Part shown: positions 30,689-40,838 of the stretch, piece after piece
How positions within the stretch are numbered: the first letter of the stretch is position 1
How the letters are laid out: each line of letters begins with the position of its first letter
Origin: an uncultured Corynebacterium sp.
GTDB lineage: Bacteria > Actinomycetota > Actinomycetes > Mycobacteriales > Mycobacteriaceae
Assembly: GCF_946222985.1 (NCBI RefSeq)
Contig: NZ_CAMIFY010000010.1
Coordinates: forward strand, 1 to 62,718
Direction of reading: 5' to 3'
Length of the DNA stretch: 62,718 bases
Notes under the pieces: model-generated
What the model was told of the DNA's origin: nothing
Databases searched by the model: none
The model's input: only the letters and a program-made list of their open reading frames with translations
Program-made: the position numbers and the translations under genes

Positions 30689-32931
30689 CGGTCGCCGGAA
30701 TCGGAATCGCGGTCGGCGTCTGCGTTGGAACCCGAATTGGAATCGGAATCGGAGTTGGCCCCGGCGTCACCCGGCTCATCGCCCGAATCACCGGGCTCTC
30801 CACCCGGCTCATCGCCCGAGTCTTCCCCGGGGGCTTCCGCCGGTTCATCACCCGCGTCGGCGGCGTCGGATTCCGCGCCCGAGGGTACTCGCCGCCATTC
30901 CGGCACCGTCATCAACGGGCCGATGAACGGACCCTGCGGCCAAACCGCGGGATCGTCGCCGCCGTCGTACCGCACGCCGGAACCGACGACCGTGAGCACC
31001 CGATCGACGACGATCCCCAATTCGACCGCCGCCCCGCCGACGGCCTCCCGCACCTGCCCCGGCACGGAATCGCCCGGAGGCACGACGAACGCGCCCGGTG
31101 CGGCGTCGTCGCCCTCCCCGGAGTCGGCGCCCCCGGCGATCGCATCGTCGAGCCACTCGTCGACGACGGGATCGCACAGTCCGGACAAGTTGGCGCCACG
31201 AGCGACCTCCGCCGAGGCCGCCCGCTCCGCGGAGTTCGAACCGGCGGTTGCATCGTTCGAGCCAGCGTCGGAGTCCCTCGCGCCGTCGGCCGAACCGTCG
31301 ACCGCACCGGCCCGAGCACCCGTACCGGCCTCCGGCCGCGACGACGCACGCGACGACGACGGGCACGACCACCTGTTGGCCGCCTGCTGCGCCGAATTGA
31401 CCGCATCGCCCCACGCGACGACCATGTCGACCCGCCCGTACGGCAACAGCGAACCGGCCAACTCCTGGTCGTCCGCACTCGTGACCTGCGTCGGCGCACC
31501 GAGATCGGTGAGCTGGTCCGCGATGGCGCGCGCGGCCGCCAACGCCTGCACGTCCGTGCCCATCACGCCGATGAGCAACGGATCGTCCTCCGTGACACCG
31601 TCGACGACGCCGGCCAACGGGGCATCCGCGCTCCCCTCCCCCGCACGGGCCGCCGCCCACGCGGGCGCCGGCGGAATCTCCAGCTCGGCGGTGCGACCGG
31701 TGGCCACCGCCGCGATCGTCGGAACGTCGATGGCGGACAAAATCGAACGGCGCACCGAAACGTCGTCAAGCAACGGAGACGCCGCATTCGCATGCAGGGT
31801 CATTTCGCGAGGCACCGTCGCGGGAACTTCCACCGCATCCGGGACCAGGCCATACGTCATCGCCGTGGTCTGCTTCGGCCGCACGCGCACCGACTGCAAC
31901 TGGCCGGCGCGCAACTGCTCGGCGCCCGTGACCGCGTTATCGACCGACCGGATGATCACCGAATCGGTCTTCGCCGGCACGTCGCCCCAGAAACGATCGT
32001 TGCGCACCAGCCGAACCTCGCCGCGCCCGACGTCGATGGTCTGCGCGGTGTAGCGACCGCCCGACGCCGGCAACCCGTTGTCGAGGATGTCCGTGAACGG
32101 CGTCGCCGACGGGCGCATCAAATGGCTGGGCAGCAGGTGCCGGAACAGGGTGCGCCACTCCGGCAGTTGCCCGTCGACGAGAACGTCGACCTGGCGGCCG
32201 CCGCCCGAGACCGTGATCGCCCGGATGCGCTCGTACGCCGCGGCATCGGACACGCCCGCGTTGGCCAGCAACGTCGCATGCAGATAGCGGAAATCCGACC
32301 CGGAAATAGGAGTGCCGTCCGACCACTGCGCCCCGGAACGGATCCGGTAGCGAATGCGGGTGTCACCCGGGCGCGCGTCGGACGGGTCGGCTTCAGCGGC
32401 CTCCGCCGCGATCGACGGGGCGGCCTCGTCACCGACCGCGGGATCGTCGCCGTCGTCGCCGTCGCCGCTGCCGTCGGAACCGTCAGAGCCGCCTTCATCG
32501 GCCGCATCGCCGGAGCCATCCCCCGATCCCGCACCCGAATCGTCGCGCCCCGAATCCTCGTCCGGCACCGGCTCCGTCACGGGCAACAACTCGGCGCTCT
32601 CCAGCAGATCCGGGCTCATGCGCCAGCGCGCGGGATCGTCCGGATCAGGCTCGAAGGCGCTGGGCAACGTCAACGACGCCACCAGGTCCGTCACCGGCGA
32701 CGCGTCACCGATCAAATGCGGGTTGAACCCCTCGCCGAACTCGTCGACGCCGACCTGGATGCGCTGCAGCGACTCCTCGGCCCCCGCCACCGGCCGCTCG
32801 GGCCGTTCCTCCTCGTCAACCGTCGGCGCATCCCCCGGGTTGGCCATGCACCCGGACAGCAGAAACGCCGCCGCGACGCCCGAGACGAGGGCTTTGCGAC
32901 GGCGACGATTCTGCGGTTCGAACACGGGCAA
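30685..32931 (-). CDS. lpqW: LpqW-like lipoprotein of the extracellular solute-binding family 5 fold
   Basis: A 748-residue exported lipoprotein. The lipobox is 'LLSGCMAN' with Cys at about residue 28. The body has the family 5 solute-binding fold ('RIRYRIRSGAQWSDGTPISGSDFRYL'), as in mycobacterial LpqW, which steers phosphatidylinositol mannoside/lipoarabinomannan synthesis rather than peptide uptake. Its place between typA and mshB supports LpqW. It is enlarged by three low-complexity blocks: an Asp/Ser/Gly block near 125-170, a Ser/Ala block near 530-570 and an Asp/Ser/Glu tail of about 60 residues. No permease genes are adjacent. Confidence 0.85.
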   Translation of the reverse strand: MPVFEPQNRRRRKALVSGVAAAFLLSGCMANPGDAPTVDEEERPERPVAGAEESLQRIQVGVDEFGEGFNPHLIGDASPVTDLVASLTLPSAFEPDPDDPARWRMSPDLLESAELLPVTEPVPDEDSGRDDSGAGSGDGSGDAADEGGSDGSDGSGDGDDGDDPAVGDEAAPSIAAEAAEADPSDARPGDTRIRYRIRSGAQWSDGTPISGSDFRYLHATLLANAGVSDAAAYERIRAITVSGGGRQVDVLVDGQLPEWRTLFRHLLPSHLMRPSATPFTDILDNGLPASGGRYTAQTIDVGRGEVRLVRNDRFWGDVPAKTDSVIIRSVDNAVTGAEQLRAGQLQSVRVRPKQTTAMTYGLVPDAVEVPATVPREMTLHANAASPLLDDVSVRRSILSAIDVPTIAAVATGRTAELEIPPAPAWAAARAGEGSADAPLAGVVDGVTEDDPLLIGVMGTDVQALAAARAIADQLTDLGAPTQVTSADDQELAGSLLPYGRVDMVVAWGDAVNSAQQAANRWSCPSSSRASSRPEAGTGARAGAVDGSADGARDSDAGSNDATAGSNSAERAASAEVARGANLSGLCDPVVDEWLDDAIAGGADSGEGDDAAPGAFVVPPGDSVPGQVREAVGGAAVELGIVVDRVLTVVGSGVRYDGGDDPAVWPQGPFIGPLMTVPEWRRVPSGAESDAADAGDEPAEAPGEDSGDEPGGEPGDSGDEPGDAGANSDSDSNSGSNADADRDSDSGDR

Positions 32932-32967
32932 CAGCCTACTTCACGCCCCGGATCGAACCCCGCGGAC

Positions 32968-34884
<1,917 letters not shown>

Positions 34885-35282
34885 GTGGGAAGTGCTCCTT
34901 GAAGATTGAGGCAGGTGGGCCCCTGAGGGCCTAGCGGATACAGGCTACTCGCATGCGGGGCGCCGACGCGATTTAGGACGCCGCGGGGTTGACGCCCGGG
35001 TCGCTGACCGGCACCGGCGCTCCTGCGACGGCCCACCGCGGATAACACACGAACCCCTCCAGTCACACGCGCCACGCCCGTCACTAGTTCTGTTCGGGGG
35101 GAAGAAATTTACCGAATCGTTTCCCAAAAACGTTTGACGGCTTTATGATGGCCTGGATTCCGTAAACGTCGCCTCAGCCGTTCTTCAGCATCCGCCGAAG
35201 AACATCGGGGAGAAACCTGCGGACCGACCGTACGAAGCTGGGCCATTCCGGCCCGTAACCGACCTACGAGGGGTATTTCACC
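34885..35282. other. Divergent intergenic region typA / secreted protein
   Basis: This 398-nt gap has no convincing gene. The half nearer 35283 is AT-richer than the rest of the window (about 35095-35150). It contains TATGAT (35144-35149), a possible -10 for the secreted protein gene, which would give a leader of about 130 nt. TTTCCC at 35120-35125 is a poor -35 candidate. I see no riboswitch. Confidence 0.45.
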
Positions 35283-35999
35283 GTGGTCTCGAACCGACGC
35301 ACCATCATCCGCCGCACCGCGGCCGCCCTGGGCGGTGCCGCCCTGCTGTCGGCCGGCCTCGCCCCCGCTGCCATCGCGCAGCCGGGCATCCCGATGCCGA
35401 ACCTCGGCTCCATTCCGCAGGCGCCGTCCAGCTCCGACCTGCCCTCCACCGAGATCGCCGCCGCGATCGAGCAGATCACCAGCCAGCCGGGCGTCCCGGA
35501 GGAGATCGCGAGCGCTCTCGAGAGCGTCTCCGGCTTCCTGACCGGCGACGGCGACGGCGAGCCCGGCTGGGAGCAGCCGGACGGCGACATCACCAAGTCG
35601 GACTTCCCGCTGCCGAGCATCGCGCAGAACTGCATCGACGGCGAGGGCAACTCCATCGGCATGGCCACCTCCTTCCCCGGCCCGCAGGAACTGCCCCTGC
35701 CCGGCGTTCCGGCCGGCCAGACCGGCTACATCTTCACCGGCCTCGGCACCTCCGGCGTCTACGAGGGCCAGTCGAACATGAACGTCCACTGGGTCAACAT
35801 CACCAACGGCCAGTTCGGCACGACCCCGCTGGAGTACAACGGCGTCAACCCGGATGGCCCCGGCACCGTCAACGGCGTCGCCGACACCGGCTCCGGCATC
35901 GTCATCTCCGTCGTCGAGGGTGGCTTCACCGCCGACGAGGAAAGCGGCCCGGCCGAGTGCAACTACACCCCGTCCGCGACCTACACCGTGGTGCAGTAA
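35283..35999 (+). CDS. Secreted protein of unknown function
   Basis: A 238-residue exported protein. The twin-Arg-containing signal sequence 'SNRRTIIRRTAAALGGAALLSAGLAPAAIA' is cleaved after 'AIA-Q' near residue 32; an 'RRT' pair could allow Tat export, but the motif is incomplete. The mature part has a helical Pro/Ser segment and a C-terminal beta-rich domain with 'GYIFTGLGTSG', 'NVHWVNITNGQFG' and one Cys pair ('QNCIDG', 'AECNYT'), likely a disulfide. GTG 35283 is preceded by GAGGGG. I recognise no enzyme motif. A hairpin terminator follows. Confidence 0.8.
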   Translation: MVSNRRTIIRRTAAALGGAALLSAGLAPAAIAQPGIPMPNLGSIPQAPSSSDLPSTEIAAAIEQITSQPGVPEEIASALESVSGFLTGDGDGEPGWEQPDGDITKSDFPLPSIAQNCIDGEGNSIGMATSFPGPQELPLPGVPAGQTGYIFTGLGTSGVYEGQSNMNVHWVNITNGQFGTTPLEYNGVNPDGPGTVNGVADTGSGIVISVVEGGFTADEESGPAECNYTPSATYTVVQ

Positions 36000-36021
36000 C
36001 TTCACCGCCTGCTTTACGACG

Positions 36022-36057
36022 ACCCCCGCCCCGGCCCCACGGCCGGCAGGCGGGGGT
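36022..36057 (+). terminator. Terminator-like hairpin abutting an iterated 11-mer
   Basis: The arms ACCCCCGCC (36022-36030) and GGCGGGGGT (36049-36057) enclose a second stem CCGGCC/GGCCGG. GCTTTACGACG (36011-36021) ends at the base of the hairpin. It follows the stop of the secreted protein by 22 nt. Confidence 0.7.
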
Positions 36058-36115
36058 TCGGCGCTTCTCCCCTGTTCGGCGGCCGATTCACCCGCCACGC
36101 CACCCCACCGGTGTC

Positions 36116-36121
36116 TAGAGT
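36116..36121 (+). promoter_or_regulatory. -10 element TAGAGT
   Basis: TAGAGT is followed by 7 nt (CGAGACC) and ATG 36129, matching the leaderless pattern seen repeatedly in this window. Confidence 0.48.
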
Positions 36122-36128
36122 CGAGACC

Positions 36129-36794
36129 ATGTCCGAACCGCATGCGCCGAAGCTGGAGACGTTCGACGTCGACGCACGCGCCAACGTCGACCCCAAGGGT
36201 TTCGTGCGCGCGGTCGATGCCTTCGAGATCCACCCCCACGGGCTGTACATGCGCCGGGGCAGCGATCATCCGAAGTTCGGGTACCTCGAGTCGTGGCTGC
36301 TGCCCTCGCTGGGGTTGCGGGCGAACATCTTCCACTTCCGCCCCGGCGCCGACGTGCACAGCCACCGCTACCTCGACGTCGCCGCGATCGGCCGCGCCTC
36401 GGCCGAAGGCTCGCCAGACGGCGCCACCGGAGAAAGCCGCGCCGAGACCGGACACGACGTGTGGACCACGCGCGACCTCTACCTCGACGTCCTCGAACTC
36501 GACGGCCGCACCCACGTCGAAGACGCCGACGAACTCACCGCCGCCGTCGCCGCGGGCCTGGTCTCCCCCGACGACGCCGCGTGGGCCATCGACCGCGCCT
36601 TCGACGCCCTGGCCGGCATCACGGCCCACCACGGCGACGTCGACGCCTGGCTCGCCGCACGAGGATGCCCCGTGACGTGGGCCGACGACGTCGAGATTGC
36701 CCCGCCGAATCAACCCGCGCCGAAGCGCGTCGCCATCGGGGCGGGGCCGGGTGCGGACGAGGTCGGCGGGGACGTTAGCGTCGTAAAGCGATGA
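36129..36794 (+). CDS. DUF402-domain protein (Rv1156-like)
   Basis: A 221-residue protein of the DUF402 family, related to phosphatases/nucleotide hydrolases of the FomD type and cytoplasmic. 'HPHGLYMRRGSDHPKFGYLESWLLPSLGLRANIFHF' is the recognisable N-terminal half; 'RDLYLDVLELDG' and a C-terminal helical part complete it. ATG 36129 was chosen from the TAGAGT element 7 nt upstream. An insertion of Gly/Ala/Ser near 95-112 breaks the domain. The final codons (V-V-K-R) are coded by a copy of the iterated 11-mer (36779-36789). Confidence 0.72.
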   Translation: MSEPHAPKLETFDVDARANVDPKGFVRAVDAFEIHPHGLYMRRGSDHPKFGYLESWLLPSLGLRANIFHFRPGADVHSHRYLDVAAIGRASAEGSPDGATGESRAETGHDVWTTRDLYLDVLELDGRTHVEDADELTAAVAAGLVSPDDAAWAIDRAFDALAGITAHHGDVDAWLAARGCPVTWADDVEIAPPNQPAPKRVAIGAGPGADEVGGDVSVVKR

Positions 36795-36840
36795 ACGCGC
36801 CGACGGCGCGAACGACGACCGACCGAAAGCGGGCGAGGAC

Positions 36841-37509
36841 ATGACGGCCATCATCGATGCGGTGCGCGCGCAGCTGTGCGGGTACTTCGAAGAGCGGACG
36901 CCGGGCGAGGCGCAGCTGACGTTCCTCGGCGCCGATCCCCTGACCCTGCTGCGCTTCGGCCCCGACACCGACGGCACGGTCACCTACGCCACGTTGGGTT
37001 GCTCGCGCTCGCCGATGCAGGACCCGTCGGCGATGGTGGCGGATCCGAACGAGGGGCCGCGCGCGGAGCTGGTGATGCCCGTCGTCGGCGGCCTGGACGC
37101 GGTGACGCGGCCGCTGGCGATGCTCGCGGCGTCGCCCAGCGTCGAGGGCCTGATCCTGCAGGACGGGGCTCTGCTCGATTTCGGGTCGCCGCTGTGGCCG
37201 GACGCGCGGTTCACCGGGTTCGTGCTCATCGATTCCGACGTCCCCGACGTCACGGTCGACGCCGGGGAGACGGGAGCCGGGGATCCGCTTGACGACGCCG
37301 GTCTCTCCCCCTCGTCGCCGCTGGCCATGGGCATCGGCGCACCCGCCCCGGGCGGCGATTCACCGGTGACCGTGTCGATGCTGCAGCCCGTGCCCGCGAC
37401 GCCCAACGAGTTCGCGTTGGCCCGCGCCAAGGGCGTGCCCGAGCTGATGGCGAAGTGGCGCGAGAAGGGCACCGCGCTGGCCGACCCCCATCGGGCCAGC
37501 GCGGTGTAG
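36841..37509 (+). CDS. Suppressor-of-fused domain protein
   Basis: A 222-residue protein resembling bacterial suppressor-of-fused (SUFU) domain proteins, whose bacterial role is unknown. 'VTYATLGCSRSPMQDPSAM' and 'RAELVMPVVGGLDAVTRPLAMLAASPSVEG' are the recognisable segments, and 'VSMLQPVPATPNEFALARAKGVPEL' the conserved C-terminal part. ATG 36841 has GCGAGGAC upstream. It follows the DUF402 gene by 46 nt on the same strand and probably shares its transcript. No signal peptide or membrane segment. Confidence 0.7.
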   Translation: MTAIIDAVRAQLCGYFEERTPGEAQLTFLGADPLTLLRFGPDTDGTVTYATLGCSRSPMQDPSAMVADPNEGPRAELVMPVVGGLDAVTRPLAMLAASPSVEGLILQDGALLDFGSPLWPDARFTGFVLIDSDVPDVTVDAGETGAGDPLDDAGLSPSSPLAMGIGAPAPGGDSPVTVSMLQPVPATPNEFALARAKGVPELMAKWREKGTALADPHRASAV

Positions 37510-37559
37510 GCCGCCGTGGCGGCCGTGATGTCCGGGCCGTCTCGCCCGCCGCCGTGGCG

Positions 37560-37862
37560 TCAGGTCAGACGCAGGAAGAGCTCTTCGATCTCGTCGGGCG
37601 TCAGGCCGTCGTCATCGGTGCCGTTGAGGCATCCGCGCATCGACGACGAGACGAGCTTGAAGCCCGCCCGATCCAGCGCCTTGGACACGGCCGCCAACTG
37701 CGTGATGATGTCACGGCAATGGCGGTCCTCCTCCATCATCGAAATGACCCCGGCGAGCTGCCCGTGCGCGCGCTTGAGTCGGTTGATGATGGCCCGGCGC
37801 TGCGCGTCGGGATCGAAACCGGAATCCGCGTCCGCGGCCGGCGCGAGGGACTGTGCAGTCAC
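37560..37862 (-). CDS. CsoR/CstR-family metal- or persulfide-sensing regulator
   Basis: A 100-residue DUF156-family repressor: 'RRAIINRLKRAHGQLAGVISMMEEDRHCRDIITQ' covers helices 1-2. Copper-sensing CsoR uses Cys-His-Cys. Here the cysteines are Cys49 and Cys78, but the residue four before the second Cys, where CsoR has His, is Ser74. This matches persulfide-sensing CstR-type members better than copper sensors. GTG 37862 is preceded by GGGG; upstream in-frame codons lack similarity. The divergent gap contains GATACC-TTCA-GATACC, a possible operator. No obvious target operon adjoins it. Confidence 0.82.
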   Translation of the reverse strand: MTAQSLAPAADADSGFDPDAQRRAIINRLKRAHGQLAGVISMMEEDRHCRDIITQLAAVSKALDRAGFKLVSSSMRGCLNGTDDDGLTPDEIEELFLRLT

Positions 37863-38047
37863 CGGGCACCCCTGTCTGATCGAATGTCGATCCACTCGGG
37901 CGCCGACCCTCCACGGAGCCGACGCTGATACCTTCAGATACCCCGCACCGTACCGCATAACATGTGCTTCTGAACAGATTAGGCTGAACAACGTTTAATA
38001 ATGCCAGGTCAGAGCCATGCCGATGAAGCGACGAAAGATCGGATTGA

Positions 38048-38053
38048 TACATT
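38048..38053 (+). promoter_or_regulatory. -10 element TACATT
   Basis: TACATT is followed by 7 nt (GATCTCC) and ATG 38061. The spacer is identical to that of dapD (21069-21075). Confidence 0.48.
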
Positions 38054-38060
38054 GATCTCC

Positions 38061-38597
38061 ATGACCGAACACGAGGAATCCCTGCCCGCCGGCTCGGCGC
38101 CCGCCTACGCCGGCCACGCCGCCCGACTGTGGCGGATCGCGGTGTACGTCTACCTCGCCGCGCTCGTGCTCGGCCTGGCCACCGTGTTCCTCAACTGGAA
38201 CGACATGGTCGAGGCGGTCGCCTCGGGCCAGACCGGCACCGCCGCGCCGTCGGACGCGCAGGCCCGGACGTTCGTGATCATCAGCGTCGGCTTCGCCACC
38301 CTCATGCAGGGCCTCGCGGCACTCGTGTGCTGGTACTTGGCCGGCAAGCTCGTCGAGGGCAGCTTCGCCGCCCGCATGATCCTCAGCGTCGCCGCGGTGG
38401 TGTTCACCATCAACGCGGTGCTGTCCGTCATCGCCATGGCCACCGGCGCCAACGAGGCCAACTCCGGCGGCGGGGCCTCGACGTTCGTAGACAGCACGGT
38501 GACGGTGCTCATCGCCGCGGCCACCGCCGTCGCCGTCTGGGCGACCGTGCAGGCCTACCGGGGCACCGACAACCGCTCCTTCTTCGCCTCGACGTAG
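38061..38597 (+). CDS. Four-helix membrane protein
   Basis: A 178-residue integral membrane protein. Helices lie at about 25-45, 70-95, 105-130 and 145-165, with short hydrophilic loops; a glycine/Asn loop 'GANEANSGGGAS' precedes the last helix. No family or catalytic motif is recognised. ATG 38061 is set by the TACATT element. Divergent from the CsoR/CstR-like gene and 2 nt before the next gene, so it could be part of that regulator's regulon, but this is positional only. Confidence 0.68.
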   Translation: MTEHEESLPAGSAPAYAGHAARLWRIAVYVYLAALVLGLATVFLNWNDMVEAVASGQTGTAAPSDAQARTFVIISVGFATLMQGLAALVCWYLAGKLVEGSFAARMILSVAAVVFTINAVLSVIAMATGANEANSGGGASTFVDSTVTVLIAAATAVAVWATVQAYRGTDNRSFFAST

Positions 38598-38599
38598 AC

Positions 38600-39547
38600 G
38601 TGGCCACCTCGTACCCCGGCTCCCCCGGCTCCCCCGGTTTCCCCGCCACGCCCGGCTCGCCCGCAGCCGGCGCACCCGGTGACGGCTCCACCCCGCCGTC
38701 GCCAGGCTCCCGCACTTGGCTGTACGCCACGCTGCTGGTCATCGGCATGTTCTCGCTGGAGTTCGGCTCGGCGTTCGCCGCGTTGGCGATCGACGCGGCG
38801 TCGGCGGGCGTCGTCGTCACGCTGCGGATGGGACTGGCGGGGCTGATCCTCGTCGTGCTGCTGCGGCCGCGCGTGCGCGGGCTGGCCGGCACGGACTGGG
38901 CGTGGCTGGGCGGGCTCGCCGCGACGATGGGCCTGATGAACCTGTTCTTCTACCTGTCCATCGAACGCATCCCGCTCGGCGCCGCCGTGACGTTCGAACT
39001 GGTCGGCCCGCTGATCCTCGCGGCCGTGCGCGCCCGCACGCCCCGGTCGGTGGCCTTCACCGCGATGGCGTTCGGCGGCGTGGTCATGCTCGGCTGGTCC
39101 GGCCTGCACGACCTGACGCCCACCGGCGTCGCCTGCGCGCTGATCGCCGGCGCGTTCTGGGCCGGCTACATCCTCACCACCGAAGGCACCGGTCGCCGCT
39201 TCACCGGCCAGACCGGCCTGGCGCTGGCGCTGATCATCGGCGGCATCGCCCTGGCCCCCATCGGCCTGGCCACCGCGCCGACCGGCTTCCTCGACTGGCG
39301 GGTGCTCGCCCTCGGCGCGGTGGTGGCGATCCTGTCGAGCATCGTCCCCTACGGCATCGACATGGCCGCCCTGCGCGTCCTGCCCGCCGGCCTCTTCGCC
39401 ACACTGACTGCGCTGGCCCCGGCCACCGCCGCCATCGCCGGGCTGATGGTCCTCGGCCAGGATCTGGCGCTGCTCAGCTGGCTCGGCATCGTCGTGGTCG
39501 TCGTCGCCGCGGGCCTGGCGCTGCGCGAATCCGCCGTCGCCGCCTGA
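38600..39547 (+). CDS. EamA/RhtA-type drug/metabolite transporter family permease
   Basis: A 315-residue permease with ten membrane helices in two EamA repeats. 'FSLEFGSAFAALAIDAAS' and 'FFYLSIERIPLGAAVTFELVGPLILA' are characteristic of RhtA-type threonine/homoserine exporters, and 'RVLPAGLFATLTALAPATAAIAG' is the second repeat. The N-terminal 35 residues are a Gly-Ser-Pro collagen-like segment ('GSPGSPGFPATPGSP'). GTG 38600 lies 2 nt after the previous stop and has no good ribosome site, so it depends on coupling. Substrate unknown; amino acid export is likely. Confidence 0.82.
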   Translation: MATSYPGSPGSPGFPATPGSPAAGAPGDGSTPPSPGSRTWLYATLLVIGMFSLEFGSAFAALAIDAASAGVVVTLRMGLAGLILVVLLRPRVRGLAGTDWAWLGGLAATMGLMNLFFYLSIERIPLGAAVTFELVGPLILAAVRARTPRSVAFTAMAFGGVVMLGWSGLHDLTPTGVACALIAGAFWAGYILTTEGTGRRFTGQTGLALALIIGGIALAPIGLATAPTGFLDWRVLALGAVVAILSSIVPYGIDMAALRVLPAGLFATLTALAPATAAIAGLMVLGQDLALLSWLGIVVVVVAAGLALRESAVAA

Positions 39548-39554
39548 ACCCCGA

Positions 39555-39605
39555 GATTGCTTGACTACGTCGCCCCGCCGACCACGGAACCGTCGCAAAG
39601 CAATC
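39555..39605 (+). terminator. Hairpin made by an inverted pair of the iterated 11-mer
   Basis: GATTGCTT (39555-39562) and AAGCAATC (39598-39605) are complementary. They extend into GCTTGACTACG (39559-39569, one mismatch from the motif) and CGTCGCAAAGC (39591-39601, exact, opposite strand). It starts 8 nt after the permease stop, the place for a terminator, though no T tract follows. Confidence 0.55.
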
Positions 39606-39649
39606 GCAGGCGACACCAAGGGCCGGCGCCGCTCGAACCGCCCACGACC

Positions 39650-39655
39650 TAATCT
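39650..39655 (+). promoter_or_regulatory. -10 element TAATCT of the sirtuin gene
   Basis: TAATCT is followed by 6 nt (GGGGAC) and ATG 39662. Confidence 0.5.
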
Positions 39656-39661
39656 GGGGAC

Positions 39662-40456
39662 ATGAGCCTCACCGACATCGACGTCCCCGCGCAGATCACC
39701 GAACTCGCCCGCGACGCCCGCCGCGTGGAGTTCTTCACCGGTGCCGGCATGAGCGCCGAATCCGGCCTCGCCACGTTCCGCGACGCGCAAACCGGCCTGT
39801 GGTCCAAAGTCGACCCGCAGGCCATGGCGAACTTCGACGCCTGGCGCGCCGGCCCCGGCAAAATCTGGCCCTGGTACCTGTGGCGCATGAAACTCGCCCG
39901 CGACGCCGAGCCGAACCCCGGCCACCGCGCCATCGCCGCCTGGTGCCGGGCACTCGACCGGGACTCGGGATGGGGGCACGTGACCACCCAGAACATCGAC
40001 GACCTGCACGAACGCGGCGGCGTCGGCGACGACCGCATCGCGCACCTGCACGGCAGCCTCTTCGGGTTCCGCTGCGACCACTGCGGCGCACCGGCCAAGG
40101 AACCCGACCTGCCCGACGAGCCCGTCGAACACCTCATGCCGCCGTTCTGCGAGGCCTGCCAGATGGGGTTCGTGCGGCCCGGTGTCGTCTGGTTCGGCGA
40201 ACCGCTGCCCATGCGCGAGTGGTCGGAGGCCGAGGACCACGCGCGCAGCTGCGACCTGATGATCGTCGTCGGCACCTCCGGCGTCGTCTTCCCCGCGGCC
40301 GGCCTGCCGCTGGATGCCGTGGCGTCGGGGCTGCCGGTCATCGAGATCTCCCCCGAGCCCACCGATTTCAGCCCGCACGCGACCCACTCGTGGCGCACGA
40401 CGGCCGGCGTGGGGTTGCCGGCGCTGGCGGAGGCCGCGGGCGTCGACCTCGTGTGA
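39662..40456 (+). CDS. cobB: Sir2-family NAD-dependent protein deacylase
   Basis: A 264-residue sirtuin that removes acyl groups from lysines using NAD+. 'FFTGAGMSAESGLATFRD' is the NAD-binding start, 'TTQNIDDLHERGG' and 'LHGSLFGFRCDHCGAPA' include the catalytic His and first zinc Cys pair, and 'FCEACQMGFVRPGVVWFGEPLP' the second pair. 'VVGTSGVVFPAAGLP' closes the NAD pocket. The catalytic region reads 'IAHLHGSLF' as in bacterial class III/U-like enzymes. Leaderless start from the TAATCT element. It stands alone. Confidence 0.9.
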   Translation: MSLTDIDVPAQITELARDARRVEFFTGAGMSAESGLATFRDAQTGLWSKVDPQAMANFDAWRAGPGKIWPWYLWRMKLARDAEPNPGHRAIAAWCRALDRDSGWGHVTTQNIDDLHERGGVGDDRIAHLHGSLFGFRCDHCGAPAKEPDLPDEPVEHLMPPFCEACQMGFVRPGVVWFGEPLPMREWSEAEDHARSCDLMIVVGTSGVVFPAAGLPLDAVASGLPVIEISPEPTDFSPHATHSWRTTAGVGLPALAEAAGVDLV

Positions 40457-40838
40457 TGCCGGCGATGGTCAGCGCGTAGTCGGTTCGCGGGCCGCTGGCG
40501 ACATACCCCATGGCTGATGACCGACGGCACCGGTTGCCTCGTGGACCCCAGCCGCCCCACGAACCCCGTTCTCCCGGAAGTCCCCCTCCGCGGGACAGCG
40601 ACATCGAGCGCGACCTGGGCTTTTGCCGCGGCCGACTGTCCCATTGGGGGGTATCCGGCAGCGTGGCCTTGACTGGGGGCTGTTCCCACCGGCACCCCTC
40701 GCCTTCCACCCCTGATGCGCGAAAACCCCCGCCGCACTGGTGCACGCGAGCGGAGGTTTCCTCGGCCGGTGACTGGCCGGTGACCGGACCCGAAACCGGG
40801 CGGTCAATCCGGGCCGTTGACCGGGCCAGAGAGCGGGA
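40457..40838. other. Intergenic region between sirtuin and acyl-CoA dehydrogenase genes
   Basis: This 382-nt gap between two convergent genes shows no convincing coding sequence. Towards 40838 it contains a minus-strand hairpin (listed separately). The sequence GGTGACTGGCCGGTGACCGGACC near 40770 holds a short direct repeat. Nothing else is identified. Confidence 0.5.
40722..40759 (-). terminator. Terminator of the acyl-CoA dehydrogenase gene
   Basis: On the minus strand AAACCTCCGC (40759-40750 region) pairs imperfectly with GCGG(C)GGGGGTTTT (40735-40722 region), and the second arm ends in TTTT. It lies about 80 nt after the stop at 40839. Confidence 0.65.

Noticed and set aside
34885..35282. 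A riboswitch or small RNA in the typA upstream gap
   Set aside because: I found no conserved aptamer core or convincing terminator structure there.
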